A DNA stretch of 64,000 nucleotides from Harmothoe impar (GCA_947462335.1 OX381717.1:44559523-44623522), one strand, 5' to 3'. Shown: positions 21,166 through 33,376, numbered from the stretch's first letter. The notes: generated by a model not told the origin, from the letters alone. Translations and numbers: made by a program.

Positions 21166-21504
21166 AGGGAGGGTCATGTTTCCTTCTTCCTTTGCACACT
21201 ACATTGTAAGAATATTTTGTACAATTGAGTAGAAATTGTTCTTAATTATTCTCCAGTTCATTGTTATAAATCAAGGTCAATTGTAAAGTAATTATCATTG
21301 AATGATGAAGCGCACCTGTCTAGAAAATACCACTAAAACTATTAAATCAGAAGCCTAATGATAAGTCTACATACAAACAGTCTTTGCATAATTGGTACTG
21401 AAAATACCCCATAGTCATTTTGATTTCAATGTTATTCCATTCTTTATATTTATAAGTCATGTGCAGGGTGTGCCTCTACTCTGTGTCTAGTTCACCTGGT
21501 TCGA
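21166..21504. other. Unit D spacer, weakly similar to unit C
   Basis: No gene; scattered matches to 15261-15624. Confidence 0.3.
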
Positions 21505-21790
21505 TATGATCTCTAGTCTAGGTCAGCTGTACATAGAGATATATAAGCACAGCATATTGATCAATGCAACCTCTTCTCTACATGTAAATGGGTCTATTCC
21601 AGTCCCATATCTCCCACCAGTCTACACCCTGCATCATACCCCCTTGTGTCACTACAGATCAATATAATACAGACACATATAAATGCACTGCAGCCCACAA
21701 CCTTCAAGGTCCCCAGTGCCTATGACGCTATAGGCTTGCATGAACCCTAATCCTCTATACCCTGTTACATCTAAACTTAAGTCGCCACCC
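21505..21790 (+). repeat. Unit D block b5
   Basis: Closest to unit A (3770-4060) with few substitutions in the first 170 bp. One extra base relative to A and a TAA end the shared frame after RSI. Confidence 0.55.
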
Positions 21791-22069
21791 GATTGTATTT
21801 TATGTCTCTGGGCAACAGGCACTCATTGTCAAATTTCTACAAATGTGATCGAAGCCTCCATTGTGCACTTGTTCACATGCTTTATATTTTGTGAATATAC
21901 ATGGGCAAGGTATATCTTGCTTCCATCCCACAATGGAAGCACTTTGTGTCCCAGGGTTTTAATCATAAGATCCAAATGACATGAACATGGTTCTTATTCT
22001 AAGTTGATAAGAGGAATTGTTCATGACTGTATTTAGAAAAACTAAAAATGACATAGATGATGACAACTG
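21791..22069. other. Unit D spacer, nothing recognised
   Basis: No feature seen. Confidence 0.3.
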
Positions 22070-22300
22070 AAGATGGACTTTAAAAAAACAGCTTCTGGTC
22101 ATCATGTCTCCAGGATATTACTGATTTTTATTATGAACTGTTTTTATGTTGTTTTATATGCTGACAACATTTCTCCTCGTGTCTTCTTGAAGAGTGTTAC
22201 TTGCAATACACCCTGCATTAGATAATAACTATGACAGGTGGTGTATGAGAAGTACAAAGGAGACGGTTTGTTACATTTATAGACAAGCGTTTCATATGTT
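22070..22300 (-). repeat. Unit D block b5b
   Basis: Shares CATGTCTCCAGGATATTACTG and ATTTCTCCTCGTGTCTTC with unit C on the plus strand. The minus-strand frame seen in C is not maintained. Confidence 0.4.
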
Positions 22301-22519
22301 TTACTAAGCAGTTTTACTACTCTCCTCTTGTATATCCTACATCAATTCTCCGGGCTACTTTTGGAAATTGATTAATACAAATCATGCAGTGTAATCATCA
22401 GAAAATAAATAAATAAATACAGTGCTATGCCACTCTTTAGATACTTCTCTTGGTATCTCTGTGTATCAAAAAAGAACCATATGGGCACAAACATAGTAAT
22501 CCCACACCCCTTGTATCCT

Positions 22520-23050
22520 GTCAGTCTTTTATCCAGCCCCACGGTCTCCATCCTTTCCACCCACACAGTCTATATCTTTATTGGCCTGAATTAAGCATTG
22601 TGGCGTCCCTCTATCAGTGCGCCCCTACAGCCTCTTATCTTCTACCCGCTACCTCCCACCCAGTTCCCATGACAGACAGCTAACACTCACACTAGCATCG
22701 TTCTCCTCAGACTAAATGTTATTTTCCTTTTTTCCTCTCTTCTGGTTTGCTCTGCCAAGTGGCTTCATTTTCAATGAGTCCACAAGAAGCTTCTTTACAA
22801 TCTTCCATGACAGTAACTGGCAGTGCTTGAGTGGGGATGGGGATGGGAAGTTGGGGGGTAAATTAGGTTAGCATCCCCCCATCCGGTGTCCAACTCCCCT
22901 AGTAAACACGGTACCCGGGCATTAACCCCCAGTCTCTAGGTCCTCGTTTAGAGATGGTTCTGGAGGTTGGCTTAAGGGAGGATGGGTTAAGGCTTTAGTG
23001 GAGGCTGTAGGATAATGGTAGTGGCCTGGTCTATTGGATGGCGATGAACA
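22520..23050. repeat. Unit D block b6
   Basis: Well-preserved copy with CCAAGTGGCTTCATTTTC and TTGGCTTAAGGGAGGATGGG. Minus-strand donor GTGAGTGTTAGC is present. The NEATWQ frame ends at a TAA shortly after. Confidence 0.5.
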
Positions 23051-23350
23051 AGCTGGTGGTTTGCCTCCAGGATCAGGCTTCTATAGCACTAAGTATGCTT
23101 TAAGTATACTGTGTAGGGTACCCACACCGACTGCATATAGCTATTGCCCACTACCTCCCTCACCTCATGCCTTTTTCATTGCATGAGTGCTATGAGTCTT
23201 CCATAGCCAGAAACTAATTACATAAAAGCCGTGGACTTTGGGTAATTAATGGCAATGGGGTGCCTTTAAGTTAGACATCTGTTGAGCTTGGTGCTCATCG
23301 TTGAGTATGGACTGATAGAAGGGACACTTTGATAGGCAGTGATTCATGGA
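23051..23350. repeat. End of tandem array
   Basis: Continues to match unit C (17100-17530) through GATTCATGGATCAGC, then similarity stops. Blocks b7 and b8 are absent from D. Confidence 0.45.
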
Positions 23351-23629
23351 TCAGCTTCATTATAAGAAATGAAAGCCATTATACAAATATGTATAATCAT
23401 ATTCAATAGATAAGAGGCTAATACAAGATATATAGTGAGATTAAGAGAAAGATGGTGTGTATTAGTGGGCTCCTTTGCCATGCCATGCAACCGGAAGTTG
23501 CGAATAGTTATTGGTTGGATTTGATGATTTCTAAAGGAGAAACTGTCGAGAGGAAGGAGTGAGGAAAGAGGACAAGGAGGCAACAATGTATGTGGTAAGT
23601 TAGGCATAGAAGCAGTCGGGGTGGCAGTA

Positions 23630-23935
23630 TGGGTGGCATTTGGGTGGCAGTCAGGGCGAAGTCGAGGGGGCCGGAAGGGAGGCCGGAAGGGAGACTGGGA
23701 GGAAGGCAAGAGTTGGGGGAGGAAGGGAGGCAGTTAGGGGGGGTAGTCAGGGTTGCACTTTGGGAGGTAGGAGGAAGCAAGTCGAGGAGGCACTGGCAGG
23801 CTAGGAAGCCGGAGGGAAAAAAAAGAGGGATGGAGGGAAATTGGAATGGAGGAAGCAACAACCGAGGCAGGAGGAAGGAAGGAACTGAACAAATATCGGG
23901 CGGAGGGGACGAAGATGTCATCAAACATGCAAAAG
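23630..23935. repeat. Purine-rich tract (GGAGG/GGAAGGGAGG)
   Basis: About 300 bp of strongly purine-biased plus strand. It produces long open frames on both strands (up to 191 codons on the minus strand, proline/serine/leucine-rich) that are compositional artefacts. Confidence 0.8.
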
Positions 23936-24063
23936 AACCAGGGGTCAGATAGACCGACAAATAAACAAAACCTACCCAAAGGCTGATATAAGGCATGGGA
24001 GGCAATGTAAACATCGAATCGATGGCTGTTACGGGAGGAATGTCAAAGAGCGAACACAATACA

Positions 24064-24332
24064 TAACCCTTTAAGGGCCACACTGTGCTTAAATGCCCTC
24101 TGCCCTTGATCAGTTAATCGTTGTGATGCAGTGATGTAGTTCTGTGGATTTTGCCAGGACTGCATACAGGATGCTTGGATGCGTCATTCTTCCTTTGCAT
24201 GAGGGTATCACCCTGTTGGTTGGCATGATGCATTCATGCAGCCCTCATGATTAGACCCACACCATATATATAATCACCAAGGGCACAGCACAATAAACCA
24301 TCATGCGGCCCGTAAAGCGCTAAAGCAGGGAT
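24064..24332. mobile_element. GATGCAT foldback element, copy with both ends
   Basis: Left end AACCCTTTAAGGGCCACACTG; the reverse complement of the right end is AGCGCTTTACGGGCCGCATG. Internal CATCATG/GATGCAT words match the other family members. Confidence 0.6.
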
Positions 24333-24441
24333 TCTGCAGTAGATGTCCACCCCTGTGAGGCAAAAGAGGTAGGGCAGGGGAGTGAAGGGGGGTGGTGTAG
24401 AGGTAGGAGGGGAGGGTAGAGGTGGTTTGGCAGAGGCATTA

Positions 24442-24584
24442 ATGATGTGTACGTCAATACCGCAGGATGTCCCAACTATCGATCCTCCCTCCTCGCCGAC
24501 CGACCTATTCAGCTCTCCACTGGTCCTCAACCACCCGTATAGCCCCGAACAAGAACCAGCGAAATATATCTATCAGCAGACATG
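24442..24584 (+). CDS. Candidate first coding exon, gene unknown
   Basis: Open frame from ATG ATG at 24442, 47 codons plus two bases, ending at a strong donor (CATG/GTGAGG). The peptide is proline/serine-rich with DPPSSPTDLFSSPL and PEQEPAKYIYQQ, the kind of sequence seen in disordered N-terminal regions, and the DNA is GC- and CpG-richer than its surroundings. Upstream is purine-rich, so an acceptor is unlikely; a 5' exon fits best. On the opposite strand the same area forms a pyrimidine tract ending in CACAG. The product is not recognised. Confidence 0.25.
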
Positions 24585-25044
24585 GTGAGGTGCTATTGTT
24601 TTATTTTATCTAACCAATGCATCTCATCAGGCCCCCTGTAAAATAACACTCTCTAGTATTTCACACCCCGTGACATGATCAAGCTACTGGTACCAAAAGA
24701 TACAAGATTTTGACCGATGAAAGTAAACTTTTAACAAATGTTGCCAATAATAACATGAAATAAATCTATAGAATAACTCGAATTGTTCCCTACTAAGGGT
24801 ATCTCACTTGGCTTAGCCACGTGAGCATCAGTTTAATGCCTATTGTGGCATGTTATGAATATTCATCCTTTGTCAACCAATCAACAGTTGGTACATTTTC
24901 CTCAAAGTATATTCCATGATTTCTTTTCATGAAATGTTCTGATACCAGTGTCCTGATACCAGCTGCATTAAGAGATACCCTAGGATTATTAGATACTATG
25001 GCCATACATGACCCTATAAGCAGGCGTGTATACTGCAAATGTTC

Positions 25045-25300
25045 TGATACCCCCGCCCCCCCCCGCCCCCGAACTTAGTTGCAGCAACCCGTCTTCTACA
25101 GAACCTCCAATATCTATCTACCACCCGACCCACCGACAAACCCTCATCTCATGTACTACTCACACTCAGCCCTCCTGACCCCCCCCCCCCCACACACACA
25201 CCTCCCCCCACCATCACTCCCTCCTCTCACTACACTAGCATCCAATAGCCTCACCCCCTTCCCTCATCCCCCTCCCCATCCTTTTGCCTAGCAAATAGAT
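25045..25300. repeat. C-rich low-complexity tract
   Basis: Runs of C at 25051-25072 and 25180-25190, then CCTCCCC-rich DNA. A proline-rich plus-strand frame (25079-25291) results. An acceptor-like TTAGTTGCAG ends at 25084, but no good donor follows. Confidence 0.7.
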
Positions 25301-25639
25301 GCCTCGACTGTCGGCCACGCCTCAAAGAAGGACGATGGACATCAAAAGAGGCTGTCCTGAGATCAAAGGTAGGCAGATAGGGTGCGGCGTAGTACACTGA
25401 GGGGTGATGGTGTTGGGTGGATGATCAAGTGTCAGTAGAGTGAGGCTCAGGCAGGGGGAAATGGGGCATGATGCTAAGGCATGGGGTGAGGGTGAGGGAT
25501 AGCAGGGGGTGGGGTTAACAGGGGACAAAATGTGCCTATGCAAATATTTTCTTATGTATGGATTTGGTGGTTTTTGGAGTAATGTTTGGAATTCCTGGAA
25601 CCCTTTCAGCGTCTCGGTAATTGTTTATGTCTATTGCAG

Positions 25640-25726
25640 GCCCTAGTTATTTTCGACACCTATCTACCTTACTATGTACAGATTAATCCACACTCAAGTG
25701 GCTACAATATTTATAATATACCACAT
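25640..25726 (+). CDS. Candidate small internal exon (29 codons)
   Basis: TTTATGTCTATTGCAG acceptor and CAT/GTGAGTTTC donor enclose exactly 87 nt, open in frame 0 (phase 0-0). The peptide begins ALVIFDTYLPYYVQINPHSS. Openness over 29 codons is weak evidence, so support rests on the two splice sites. Phase does not join directly to the 24442-24584 candidate. Function unknown. Confidence 0.25.
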
Positions 25727-26368
25727 GTGAGTTTCTCCTTGAGATATAATTATTTTCTATGTGTTTTACTTATTGCTTGAGGGATCGTTTGAAAAAGATG
25801 TGTACGAACCCTCACCTCCAATGAACTTTTACTGCTCTATCAACATTTCGCTCCACGTTTGCCCTATTTTTATTCCTAACGTAGGAGTGTGAGGTATGGT
25901 GGGTGTGTATGCTCAGGACACAGGGAGTTCAATCTCTCGGAGCAGATATTTCTCTCTGGGGTCTGACTGTATCTCTGCATTAACCTCCCTCCACACAAAA
26001 GGTGATTTTTGTCTATCACACATTTTGATTGTAATGTCTCATTTCTCATGGATGAAACCATCCAAACATTCAAAGAAATGTATGCAGAGGAAAACCTACT
26101 AATTACAGAAATGTGGACCACCATTATCATGACACACATAGCCCAAGAAATACCTTCAGCGTAGCAAAAAAAGATGACATAATGCATTATGTGATGCAGT
26201 AAGATAGCAAAAGGTTTTCTCTCCATTTTCTAAAGAGGAATTGCTGTGTAGTGAACAGGTTCGGGCAGAGACGAGGTAAAAATGTGTCTCCCCAGAGAGC
26301 GCAGCCAGCTAGCTGTGGAGGTAGGAGAGTGGATACAAAAGGATCAGTGTGTAAAGGCACTGGGTATA
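25727..26368. other. No gene recognised
   Basis: A 116-codon minus-strand frame (25876-26226) and a plus-strand frame over 25896-26102 overlap. Neither has convincing splice context or known motifs. Confidence 0.3.
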
Positions 26369-26755
26369 TAAGCCTCTAAGGGCCACATGGGACTTTAATG
26401 CTTCGTCTTCGTGAGTTTACCTGTTTATATTTAGACTGCATTAACACGTCAGGATCTTATGGAGTTGATGTGACTATATATGGGTGCCCAACATTTTGAA
26501 CGTGAAGCCGTGTTGAATGTTAGAAAAGTGCTGTATCGCTGTGTCAAATTTTATGTGGTGCATAATGCACTATTTATTTATGTCAAATTCTAAAAGTGCC
26601 GTGTCACCCATGTCGAATTGCTGTGTCACTGTGTCGATTGTGTCGATTTTAAAAATCCATGTATAGTCACATTGATACCTCCCTGGTATCATGCATTGTG
26701 ACGACCAAGAGCATGATACATTAACGCACTATGCGGCCCTTAAAGGGCAAAGGTG
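26369..26755. mobile_element. Probable GATGCAT foldback element
   Basis: Left end CCTCTAAGGGCCACATGGGA and right end GCGGCCCTTAAAGGGC match family termini. The interior has tandem-like GCTGTGTCA/TGTGTCGA words at 26520-26650. Confidence 0.45.
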
Positions 26756-27544
26756 TAGTCTGATAGAAAGCTGCTCTCAGTGAGGTTCACTGGAGGGATC
26801 CAGGGTGTGAGGATACTGTGTTGATGATCAAAGGCTCATGTTAAGTGAATGCTTATGGTGTTTATTTCATGGTGAATATGGCCTATCAATGTTGAAGCAA
26901 TGGGAGGGCCGTATGCAAGGGGAGTGTTTTACTAGAAAGCCATGATTTAACCATGAAAGCCATGAAAGAAACACAGAGGGTGCCAGCATGCAATACAGGC
27001 TAAGCACCCCTCGTGAAATAACCACTGACTGTGTGACTTTCGCATGCAGCTCTGTCTATCTGAGCCTGTCTCTGATGTTTGAATATTTAACAATATTTGA
27101 TTCCTTACCAAACTGTGTCGTTTATTTTCTGAAATGTTCATTGAAAAGAATCAAAGTTAAAAATTCATTGAGTCTACTTTAGATAGCTTATGCAGTCATG
27201 TTGGATTGACCCTCTCAAGTCAGAATAGTGCATTAATGCACTATAAACCCCTGTAGGCATGATGTTGTGATGTAGGACCGGTGCACTAGTAACACTCTAG
27301 TAGCTCTCACAACACACATTGCCCTAAGGACTGAATACCGCTTCCTCAACACGGTACCTAAGTAGGATATATTTTGGGGAAAGCTACATAAGAGAACCAG
27401 TTCTATATGCATCATTACATTAGGCAAGAGAAAGGTGAGGTCAGTTCTCTGATGTAATAATGGTCAGCGTCCAAAGTGTCTTGCAGGTCGTTTTGTTAGG
27501 TTGCTTAGCAGTGAGGGGAGAAAAACAGGGTAATCATTTCAAAC
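26756..27544. other. No gene recognised
   Basis: Ordinary AT-rich sequence. A short GCCATGATTTAACCATGAAAG duplication occurs near 26938-26967. Confidence 0.3.
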
Positions 27545-27680
27545 CAGTTTTTTGCATCTTCAGCCCGGAATGCCTTCAGGATATTACTCCTTTTCATTAA
27601 GAAACTGTTTTTCTCCTTCAAATGCCTTTTTCCTCTCTTGTCCTATTTAGGGGTGTAACTGGCAGATTTGTCAGGATTTC
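27545..27680 (-). repeat. Stray fragment of block b5b
   Basis: CCTTCAGGATATTACTCCTT matches units C and D. The minus strand encodes RKKAFEGEKQFL, similar to the unit B version. No other array blocks surround it, so it is a detached copy. Confidence 0.4.
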
Positions 27681-28321
27681 AGAATGGGATTAATAATCAA
27701 GTGGATACAATATTTAAAGGCCAAATTCTTATTATCCATGGTATTATGTATAAAGTTATGATAACAAACGAATTTGAAGTTTACTATGATAGTAAAAGTC
27801 GTAGTGGAGCAATGACTGGCACTCTTAGCCTTTTCAGATGAAGTGAAGTTCAACATTGTGAGTATAACATTTCCCATTTGTAAGACAGCTGTATACATCT
27901 GTGGATATTGCCAGGCGATATTATATGAAAAAGGACCGTACAAATAATGATACAAAATTTGCACAATTCAACCCAAATCATTTGGCCAAACGGTAGAGCC
28001 ATCATGAGTCAGACATATACCCTGAGAAGGACATCGAAATTTGAGGTTATTCATGTATACTTTTACTTCTGGTGCCTATTTTTGGAAAGACTAACATTTC
28101 CAACTTTACTACTGTTCAAAGATAAAGGGCTTTAAATTCTTGAATGGATAACCACCAAATCAAGTGTCCGTCTCAAGGTATGTGTCTGATTCCAGGTGAA
28201 TTTACCCTAATTTTGATGTTGAGAGCGTTGGTGTGGAGAGGTTGGGGATGCAGTGGAGAGGCTGTGTATGTACATATGCCAATGCAACAACCAGGACACA
28301 GGGTAGGTGCTCCCCTCTCTG
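27681..28321. other. No gene recognised
   Basis: No repeat family or credible exon seen. Confidence 0.3.
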
Positions 28322-28504
28322 AGCACTGAGTGCCTTGCTCAGCCCTGGACTGACTGCATCAGCCCACGCAGTGACATCCTGCCAAGGCCCTGTGTGCATA
28401 CTGCCGCATACTACCCCTACTGCTGCTGAACAGTTTGTTGCTGCCGCTGCAGCTGAGTCCTCCCTATACCTCCTTCAGAGATATGGTTGCATATTTATTA
28501 AGTG
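28322..28504 (+). other. Open GC-richer segment, possible exon
   Basis: 61 codons open on the plus strand, including AAEQFVAAAAAESSLYLLQR, in DNA richer in GC and CTG/GCC triplets than its surroundings. A poor donor choice and the absence of a clear acceptor keep this uncertain. A minus-strand frame overlaps. Confidence 0.2.
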
Positions 28505-28505
28505 G

Positions 28506-28707
28506 TGATACAGCCAACTCTATGTTAGCGCACCGACATTGCATAAACATTTGGATTTAAGCAATCCATGCTGCCATTTAAGCTCCTTTAAGTCACATTT
28601 CCTGAAATTTGCTAAAGAAGCTTAAAGTTAGACTTTAAGCAGTGTAATCATTGCTTAAATGCCAATATTCATGCAGTGTGAGTGCTTAAATATAGAGTTG
28701 ACTGTCA
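28506..28707. mobile_element. MITE with TTTAAGC motifs, copy 1
   Basis: GATACAGCCAACTCTAT at the left pairs with the inverse of ATAGAGTTGACTGTCAC at the right. The arms continue through CATTTGGATTTAAGCA and its complement. Relative at 31600-31845. Confidence 0.65.
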
Positions 28708-29639
28708 CGCAGGTGAACACTTTTCCCTTGGAAAGAATGGTCTCCAGTTAAAAAGTTATCTCATTTCCGTAATAGTGACAGTCTAGGAAACTAATATCCC
28801 GATGTGGTATTAAAAGAAGTGTGGGTCTATCTTAATCTAGCTCAACCATGGTATATTGCTTCAATATTATTACATAAAATAGAGATGGAAGTGTGTTCAC
28901 CTTTCTATCATACCAAGCGTGGAAATGGACGACACAATTTTGGTCACATTTACATCCTAAAGCCTGAATACTCTATAGGCAGAGCTAGGTCTGTACCGGG
29001 CGTACCGGTTAAGGTAACTGTAAAGGAAATGCATGCGCGGTGGGACGGGGGGGGGGGGTATTAACCCTTAACATACACCATAATGTTTTAACGCAATAAT
29101 GTAATTCTGTCAGAAAATATCTCGTCGGTGGATTATCCAACCGGTTGAGTATCCATCCACCAAGATAACCTTTTGGGGTTGATACACTCCTGAAGAATCA
29201 CCATAATGAATCATAGTCCCCTAACGAGTCCTTTGCCAGCATAATTAGTGTATCATAACACAAGCTAAAAATGAAGGTTTGAGGCCTTAGTGTACTAATG
29301 ACTTCCTAGCTGCAGTAGCAGTTGTAATGCCCTAATACGGCCATGTGGAGATATGCATGAAAATCTGAGCTTTGGGGAGAGCAATGCGCATGTCTGCTCA
29401 ATACCTTGGCTAGGGCAAAAGGTAAATTGTTTGTTTTAGGTTACATGGTATGTAGGTCGGAATTTTCCCCTTTTTGTACCTTTTTTCCCCTTAAAAAACC
29501 GAGCTTGAAAAGTACCAAGAAATTGACTCGCGAATGTCAGTGCAGACTCGCCGTCTACCCTTTTAACTTGCAAAGCTTGAACTTGAACCTAGAGTGAGTC
29601 TCGGCCAAAACCTGGCCAAAAATTCTTTTTTTCAAATTG
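28708..29639. other. No gene recognised
   Basis: Contains a G12 run near 29048 and otherwise ordinary sequence. No repeat family identified except possible foldback fragments near 29280-29360. Confidence 0.3.
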
Positions 29640-29715
29640 GATAAACTATTCTAGGGTCGGCCTTGTTTTGCTAGGTAGGGTTGGGTATCCTGAAACACAC
29701 CTTTTTTTTATTTAG
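29640..29715. repeat. Short dispersed repeat end
   Basis: GGTTGGGTATCCTGAAACAC followed by a T-rich run resembles 42418-42460 (GGTTGGGCAACCTAAACAC plus TTTATTTATTTA). Possibly the 3' tail of a retroelement or SINE. Confidence 0.35.
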
Positions 29716-29789
29716 CTTTAGCCCTTTACGTGTCCTATTGCTTTGATGTGATATATTCTTTGTCATACAAGACTGCTGACCTGGCAAAT

Positions 29790-30070
29790 TTACTTGCATA
29801 TTATGCTGCTTTCATGCATTATGAAGACCATTCAGGAGTGTATCAACCCTGTAGGCTCTGCATGATCCAAAAATATTGTTGTGGAAAACAACTGCCCTCC
29901 CACTTTGGGCTCGATGCATGACTCCTTCTGTGACTCGGGCACCATGGTAGAGAGTTAGACATAATGCCAGCTGAGGGTGAGGAAGGTTCACCAAAAGATT
30001 TATACCCAATGATGCATCAATACAGTAGACTTGCCAGGCCTGTATTCATGCATTATCACATACATGGGTT
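29790..30070. mobile_element. GATGCAT family fragments
   Basis: Repeated TTCATGCATTATGAAGACC, GATGCATGACTCC and ATGATGCATCAATAC words typical of the family; ends are not clear. Confidence 0.4.
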
Positions 30071-31599
30071 AGAGGGTTAGATAGTCTACTGTTTCGCTGA
30101 GGCAGCATGGACCATCCAATACTAATCAAACGCATGTAGTCGTGTTTCAATGATGGAGAGCGCATTCCAGTGTCAAATAGCTGCCATAAAACCAATTCTT
30201 TAGGGCAATATTTTCTAATTTTACATTTTTGCATCAAAAATATGACATGTACTTATATCTCGGTGCATGACAGCTCTGCTTGCCGCAGGGAATCTTTGCA
30301 TCGTAAAACTATGTACTGTGATATATTGGTTTTGTCCTGCTGATATAACGTAAATACTATAACGATCAACCAATGATGTACAGTACATACCATTATTCAG
30401 CACTATTCCATGTTTGAAAATGAGTTTCTTTCTATGAACACGCTTTCCAAATACATTCTACAAGATTAATGGGAACAGCCTTCCGAATAGGGACAGCGAA
30501 TGGAATCTGGTTACTGAGCCTCAGGCCTAGAAACGAAATGAAATGAAAAGTCATTTTTACCCTTATCCTGCGGGACTAGACAGGGTGTGAATGCCATTAT
30601 AGCATGCAATGTGCATCTGGGTTTAATTACCACTAGACCAGCCCTGTTGATTTCGCTGCAGAATGTCGTTTTCACTGCAGCCTGAAACTGACACCCTGTT
30701 GATGTGGGTCACAAGGCTGATTTGCATCGTGTCGATTTCCCGAAATGGGAAAAGGCAGGGAAAAATACGCGGATCGATCTGATAATTCGCCCGCATGTTT
30801 TGAAAGGCTTAAGTCCGGGCTCTGTTATCGGCAAGGCAATGATGACATTGAGAAAGTCAATAGGAATACCATGAATATTGTTGCATTCAGGACAGGGGAA
30901 TATAGATATAATGTAGATTCATTGAGCTAGTAACATCAACTTTAGTTATTCTACAGAAGTTAATGTGTCGGAAGCACACATTGGTTCTTGTTCGAGGTGA
31001 CTATAAAGGCTGTTTTTTTTTAAATATTTGTTAAACGAAAAATACAAACCATAAAGTCCATTAAGGACTAGAAGTCTCTTTGATACATTTTTCCCTTTTC
31101 ATGAGTCTGGAATGCAGCGTTGGTAAGGAACTTAAAGGGAAACGCTGGTTCCTACGCAGAAGCCACCTGGCGGCAAAAATCGCTACTTTGACAGTATACC
31201 TCTATTGTTCACATATATTCATTGCTAAGACACCCATAGGATCCTATAGTTAAGGCAAAAGAAATATTTTTCCAAAATTCATGCCTTTCATATTTTATCC
31301 GTGACCCCCTGTTCTATTGGTCCTAAAATGTTTGTATAGATGTCCATTATACATTCCCAAGGTTTGGCTACAATATCAATAGAAGAAGGGGATTATCCAT
31401 GACAGATAATGGGAAAATGCTGTTTTCCTATTCATTTCTTTAGTTAAGGTACCCCTTTGCTCAAATGGCCGTATCATGAAAGTTAGTACGGTGACATGGG
31501 AATTTCTTTTGATTTTCTATTAGATAATAAATCAAACTAACATAATCCTGAGTTATATGCAGACTTCAGTAATCCTGCGACAAGTAGCGAGTCCCTTTA
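30071..31599. other. No gene recognised
   Basis: A few GTGTCGATT words echo 26520-26650. No exon with good splice sites was noticed. Confidence 0.3.
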
Positions 31600-31845
31600 A
31601 AGGGTTGGAATGCTGCATGGACAGGGTGCCAGCACTGCATAAATTTAAGCATTCAAGCACACTTCCTATTGCATCATGTCACCCTTTAAGCAGCTTTAAG
31701 TTCAGTAGATGCCACGTAAATGCCACAGAAAATATTACAATGACACTAAACCGGGTTTACTGAAACTAAATGATATGCTTCGAGGATGACTTTAAGCAGT
31801 GCAGCATTTGCTTAAATGCCAATCTTCACGAAGTGCAGTTCCTTA
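31600..31845. mobile_element. MITE with TTTAAGC motifs, copy 2
   Basis: GACTTTAAGCAGTGCAGCAT and TTGCTTAAATGCCAATCTTC match copy 1 (28650-28680). The left arm CAGCACTGCATAAATTTAAG is the inverse counterpart. Confidence 0.5.
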
Positions 31846-32055
31846 TTTGCCGATATCTCATTGGTGCATCAAGATACCAGAATGAATATGTTTTATCCTA
31901 GACAGGCCGCATATTGCATAATGTATCATATTAATGCATGATGCAATAACAGTTAAGGACCAGGTCATTTCTGACACATTATGATTCAACATGTTTAACC
32001 AATCCCCATGAAAAATAAACCCACAATAATCATACCGCACCTTTAATACTATACA

Positions 32056-32355
32056 CTCTATAGCACTATTTGCTCCATGGCAGCAAAGGCACCCTATTGG
32101 GAGAGCAGTGGCTAGATTGCTCATACCATTGCTATCTGCCCAGTTGGCCTTTATTGCTTCTGACAATAGCTATCGGGCATTGTTATCACAGTGGCGGCAG
32201 AGCCTACCCTGTCTGTGTGCTTATATCGTGCATCCCTTATTGGATAAACTGGCGAGTGTAGTAGGCCCCCCTGGTATCATAGAGCCCATTGCTGATATTA
32301 CCCATGATGGCATTAGTAGTGATATATTATCTCTGGTATCTCTGCAGGGTGGGCC
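32056..32355 (+). other. Open segment, possible exon
   Basis: Plus strand open from about 32020 to 32383 (over 110 codons) with a hydrophobic, regular composition (LLIPLLSAQLAFIA, CAYIVHPLLDKLASVVG). The acceptor-like CTCCATGGCAG ends at 32085. A donor could be CTGCAGG/GTGGGC at 32350. No domain recognised. Nearby GGTATCAT words recall the foldback family, so it may be transposon-derived. Confidence 0.2.
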
Positions 32356-32399
32356 GGCCCTAACCACAGGGTGGGGGATATAGGGTTAGGGATATAACC

Positions 32400-32890
32400 A
32401 TTTAAGGACAGATGGGTGTCTCAAGGCTGTTATGTCTATTTGTAAGCATGATGCACCAATGTATAATTGACGAGTACCTGCATCATACCGATCCTTTGTG
32501 AGTGTATCAATACTTTATGGCTGACAGGGGTGTTAATTTCAAGGAAAATATGTCGGTCAAGATTGATTGGCTACTGCTATACAGATTGCCATACCAGATA
32601 ATTCAAATACCATTCATGTGATGTAGGTGAATTTTCTTTGCTATATTTTTATCCAACAGAAAAGATATGTAATAGTTCACGTCGGCCCTATATTTCATGA
32701 GGCGGGATACCAAAAGGCATACAGATTATACCTTTACCTTTATTGGTATAGACTCTATATCATGTATTCACTGTGTATCAACAATAAAGAATTCATCCCT
32801 GGTGAGAAGCACATCACCACTGCACTCAGGAATGATGCATTCATGCGGCCATAGAGAGTAGATTCGCCAGCATGTGGCCCTTGAAGCGAT
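32400..32890. mobile_element. GATGCAT family fragments
   Basis: AAGCATGATGCACCAATGTA at 32445 and AATGATGCATTCATGCGGCC at 32832 are family words in a diverged context. Confidence 0.35.
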
Positions 32891-33223
32891 AAGGGACATT
32901 CAAACCAGAGTCTCCACTCCCTCCACTAACACATTGGCTGGATTCAAGCCTATAACACTAGCCAGCACTTGGATGTCTGGCATGCCTCAGTATAGACCCA
33001 TGCGACAAGAAGAGGTGGCTTCCCATAACAACAGTACATGCCTACATTGGTATGGGCATAATCTACGTCAGGAAATTCAAAAGACAATATCATTTGACGC
33101 ATGTTTATTACATTGCAGGAATTTGATTTTATATGCCCTTCACTGTCAATGAAACCATACATCACATAAATAAAAAAACATCTTTGCAGAAAAGTCATCC
33201 TCACTTTCTATATTGGTCTATAG

Positions 33224-33376
33224 CAGTGCGATGGCCACCCCCTGGAGCAGAAGATGGCTTGTTGGGAATGTATAGCCGAGCTTCTCCCCGGTCCCCCAGG
33301 CAGTGTCGACCCCACCCGTGTTGGCTCCGGTGGCCCCGGCCTGGGACGTCTGCAGAGCCCTTTCCCCTTACTCCAG
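33224..33376 (+). CDS. Candidate internal coding exon (51 codons)
   Basis: Acceptor TTTCTATATTGGTCTATAG and donor CTCCAG/GTTGATG enclose 153 nt, fully open in frame 0 (phase 0-0). The insert is conspicuously GC- and CpG-rich against an AT-rich background, as expected of a coding exon. The peptide includes HPLEQKMACWECIAELLPG, then a Gly/Pro-rich stretch ending LQSPFPLLQ. The minus strand is also open here because of the composition. The family is not recognised. Confidence 0.35.

Noticed and set aside
23508..24083. 191-codon minus-strand frame, the longest in the window
   Set aside because: It lies across a purine-rich tract. The product is a low-complexity Pro/Ser/Leu sequence, other frames are equally open, and there is no splice or family support.
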